Assembly (NCBI GenBank): GCA_900554165.1
Contig: USGR01000074.1
Span: 1-5,595 of the forward strand
Source of the DNA: an uncultured Oscillospiraceae bacterium
GTDB lineage: Bacteria > Bacillota_A > Clostridia > Oscillospirales > Acutalibacteraceae
DNA: 5,595 bases
Reading direction: 5' to 3'
This document shows, piece by piece, positions 3,726-5,595 of the stretch (position 1 is its first letter; every line of letters starts with the position of its first letter). The position numbers were made by a program, and so were the translations under genes. Under the pieces are notes generated by a model. The model did no database searches and was not told the origin of the DNA. It saw only the letters and a program-made list of their open reading frames with translations.

Positions 3726-5595
3726 CCCTCTTCTGAAGATAAATAAGCAGCACCGATATATCGGCCGTGCTGACACCGGATATTCTCGACGCCTGCCCCA
3801 AATTTTTAGGCCGGTGCTTTGCCAGCTTTTCCTTTGCCTCAAGCCTTATGCCGGTTATGCTTTCATAATCTATATCATCCGGCAGCATGCGGCTCTCCAG
3901 CCGCTTAAGCTCGGCCACTCTTGCCAGCTGCTTTTCTATATATCCCTCATACTTTATTTCCGTCTCCACCGCGTGCCGTATGTCCGGCGGAAGTTTTGGC
4001 CGTCCGGCGTCTACTTTGTCGAGGTCGCTGTATGAAACCTGCGGCCGCCGCAGCAGCTCGGTTATTTTAACGCCGCTGCTTACCGGCGATGTTTCACGTG
4101 AAACAAGTATCTCGTTAAGAGCATCCGACGGGGGGAGGGTAGTGCTTTTTAACCGCGATATCTCCGCCCTTTTAAGCTCCTGCCTATTAAGAAAGGCCGC
4201 CCACCTTTTGTCGGGTATTAAGCCTATCTCGCGGCCTATAGGAGTAAGCCGCTCCTCGGCGTTGTCCTGCCGCAGCAGCAGCCGGTATTCTGACCGAGAC
4301 GTCATCATTCTGTATGGGTCGGAGCAGCCCTTTGTCACAAGGTCGTCTATAAGCGTACCGATATAAGACGTCTGCCGTCCAAGGACAAGCTGCTCACGCC
4401 CCTTTACCGACAGCGCCGCGTTAATTCCGGCGACAATGCCCTGCGCCGCCGCCTCCTCATACCCGGACGAGCCGTTAAACTGCCCTGCACCGTAAAGGCC
4501 CGGCCAGTCCTTAAACTCAAGCGTCGCGTTCATGGCCAGCGGGTCGACGCAGTCATACTCAATAGCATACGCTGGGCGCATAATCTCCACATGCTCCAGC
4601 CCCTTAATAGTGCGGTAAAAGTCGCGCTGCACGTCCTCCGGCATGGAAGATGACGCACCTTGCAAATACATCTCCTGCGTGTTAAAGCCGCACGGCTCAA
4701 TAAAAATCTGATGCCGTTCCTTGTCGGCAAAACGGACCATCTTGTCATCAAGGCTTGGGCAATATCTCGGACCCTTTCCCTCAATTTTGCCGGAGTACAT
4801 GGCCGACCTATGCAAATTCTGCATTATTACCTCTTTTGTCCGCTCATTTGTCCACGTCACATGGCACACCACTTTATTTATAAGCGGCTCTGCAGTATCC
4901 TTTGAAAACGGCTCCGGCGGCTCGTCGCCGTACTGCTTTTCCAGCACGGAATAATCTATGCTGCGGCTGTGCACCCTGGCGGGAGTACCGGTTTTAAACC
5001 GGCGCAGCGGCAGACCCAGCTTAATCAGCGACGCCGACAGCTCCTTTGCGGCAAACATAAAGTCCGGTCCGCTCTCAAAGCTGGCGCTGCCGACAAATAT
5101 TTTTCCGCTGAGATATGTGCCGGTGGATATTATGACCTTTTTGGCCGCATATTTTGCGCCGAGATGCGTAGTTACCTCCCAGCCGCCGCCTGTCTTGTCC
5201 AGCGACACTATCTGCGCCTGCTTCAGCTCATCCTCCACCGCAGCCTGGACTCCTCTGGTGGTAGGATAATAATCATACATGACCGCGGCTTCCTGTGCCC
5301 ACTGCAGGGGAAGTGACATGGGAGAAGGTGTTTCCGAATGAAATTCGCGTACGCTGATTGCGCCGGATCGGATGTCATGAAGAATCTCCTTCACTCCCTC
5401 CGGATCCCAGATCTGTGTCAGGCATTCCCGCATTGTCTCCCGGATCAACGGATGAGCCTTCTCCAGGGACACTCCTCCGGAAGTATCCTTTACCAGCGTA
5501 TCCAGCATTTCCGCACTGCGGAGACGCTGCATCCACAGAGGAAGCCTGCCGCTTTTTTTGACCCCCATCATCAAAGCCCTGCCGCTGTTATAACG
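3694..5595 (-). CDS. mnmG: MnmG (GidA) tRNA uridine-5-carboxymethylaminomethyl modification enzyme, 5'-truncated and fused to a foreign N-terminal segment
   Basis: MnmG, with MnmE, installs the carboxymethylaminomethyl or aminomethyl group on U34 of certain tRNAs, using FAD and a folate donor in the cytoplasm. Numbering from the TTG at 5572-5574, residues ~117 to 626 align with MnmG from about E. coli residue 120 to the end. Visible motifs are TGTYLSGKI (151-159), RFKTGTPAR (192-200), GPRYCPSLDDK (268-278, including the conserved Cys), YGAGQFNGSSGYEEAAAQG (361-379), RMMTSRSEYRLLLRQDNAE (422-440), KYEGYI (541-546) and QASRISGV (594-601). The ~510 MnmG residues plus ~120 missing ones equal the usual ~630. 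What is missing includes the GGGHAG FAD-binding loop and the CNPAIGG region, so this product should not work as MnmG. Residues 1-116 are Lhr helicase-like (separate entry). The frame stays open to the window edge, so 5574 is not a real start. The MnmG identity is certain; the reality of the join is doubtful. Confidence 0.9.
   Translation of the reverse strand, partial: RYNSGRALMMGVKKSGRLPLWMQRLRSAEMLDTLVKDTSGGVSLEKAHPLIRETMRECLTQIWDPEGVKEILHDIRSGAISVREFHSETPSPMSLPLQWAQEAAVMYDYYPTTRGVQAAVEDELKQAQIVSLDKTGGGWEVTTHLGAKYAAKKVIISTGTYLSGKIFVGSASFESGPDFMFAAKELSASLIKLGLPLRRFKTGTPARVHSRSIDYSVLEKQYGDEPPEPFSKDTAEPLINKVVCHVTWTNERTKEVIMQNLHRSAMYSGKIEGKGPRYCPSLDDKMVRFADKERHQIFIEPCGFNTQEMYLQGASSSMPEDVQRDFYRTIKGLEHVEIMRPAYAIEYDCVDPLAMNATLEFKDWPGLYGAGQFNGSSGYEEAAAQGIVAGINAALSVKGREQLVLGRQTSYIGTLIDDLVTKGCSDPYRMMTSRSEYRLLLRQDNAEERLTPIGREIGLIPDKRWAAFLNRQELKRAEISRLKSTTLPPSDALNEILVSRETSPVSSGVKITELLRRPQVSYSDLDKVDAGRPKLPPDIRHAVETEIKYEGYIEKQLARVAELKRLESRMLPDDIDYESITGIRLEAKEKLAKHRPKNLGQASRISGVSTADISVLLIYLQKRDGEAERADRA
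4090..4105. promoter_or_regulatory. parS centromere site inside mnmG
   Basis: This is a second exact TGTTTCACGTGAAACA, about 2.5 kb from the first. It lies within the mnmG coding sequence and specifies the VSRET residues 491-495 plus the last base of Leu490. It falls in a variable linker just before the conserved LLRRP segment, where extra residues are tolerated. The match is perfect over 16 bases, so chance is unlikely. ParB, not Noc, is expected to bind it. Confidence 0.95.
5221..5595 (-). other. Segment encoding part of an Lhr-type DEAD/DEAH helicase C-terminal core, joined in frame to mnmG
   Basis: This stretch translates in the mnmG frame, but no MnmG begins this way. The visible run includes GRALMMG, SGRLPLWMQRLRSAEML, HPLIRETMRECL, a D-x(3)-VKEIL-x(2)-IRSGAISV stretch, and ETPSPMSLPLQW. 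These match my recollection of the post-helicase core of Lhr-family large helicases, which reads roughly HPI-x-RE-x-REC-x(n)-I-x-SG-x-I followed by a PSP motif. Those are proteins of well over 1000 residues, so this is a small inner piece of one. Its five isoleucines are four ATC and one ATT with no ATA, whereas mnmG just downstream mostly uses ATA and ATT. Identity rests on motif memory and is moderately sure; that it is not MnmG is very sure. It is either a chimeric assembly or a real rearrangement. Confidence 0.7.

Noticed and set aside
3726..3842. Longer RsmG start giving 273 residues
   Set aside because: The extra 39 residues lie wholly in mnmG coding sequence, look like out-of-frame translation and have no counterpart in RsmG, which is normally about 210-240 residues.
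4530..4784. Minus-strand frame of 84 codons within mnmG, plus several plus-strand frames over mnmG, rsmG and noc
   Set aside because: They lie in other frames of well-identified genes, have arginine- or serine-rich shadow compositions and match no family.
5569..5574. TTG or ATG near 5566-5574 as a real start of the fused protein
   Set aside because: The same frame stays open to the window edge (…GRALMMG…) and fits continuous Lhr-like sequence, so these are internal codons.

Overview
The window is a chromosomal segment from what looks like a Gram-positive anaerobe of the class Clostridia. The gene order mnmG - rsmG - noc - soj, all on the minus strand, is the conserved block found close to the replication origin of Firmicutes. 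The Soj and Noc proteins read closely like their Bacillus subtilis counterparts, Shine-Dalgarno sequences are strong (AGGAGG, GGGAGG), and there are two perfect parS sites. Isoleucine is written mostly as ATA or ATT in these genes. I cannot name a genus.

Layout from the right edge, in the direction of transcription. (1) 5595 to about 5221: about 125 codons that are not MnmG. They resemble the C-terminal core of an Lhr-type DEAD/DEAH helicase, enter from beyond the window edge, and run in frame into mnmG. (2) About 5226 to 3694: mnmG lacking its first ~120 codons, with a perfect parS site inside it. (3) 3725 to 3021: rsmG, overlapping the end of mnmG by 32 bases. (4) 2899 to 2081: a Noc-type ParB-family protein with its own extended -10 promoter and a consensus ribosome binding site. 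(5) 2080 to 1123: about 960 bases with no convincing gene, holding a hairpin after noc, a leftward intrinsic terminator and a second perfect parS site. (6) 1122 to 358: soj (parA), starting at TTG. (7) 357 to 1: no gene seen, with a hairpin terminator between soj and the left edge. No spo0J (parB) follows soj in the 357 bases shown.

Functionally, mnmG and rsmG are RNA-modification genes: U34 of certain tRNAs and m7G in 16S rRNA. noc and soj, with the parS sites, belong to chromosome segregation and to coordinating division with the nucleoid.

The most important caution is the mnmG 5' end. The Lhr-like segment uses different codons from the rest, and the join falls at a point where both families plausibly carry an ELKQA-like stretch. 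A chimeric assembly is therefore the simplest explanation, although an actual rearrangement cannot be excluded from sequence alone. I do not see an undescribed system. The points worth following up are the fusion, the apparent uncoupling of soj from spo0J, the two parS sites, and the short N-terminus of Noc.
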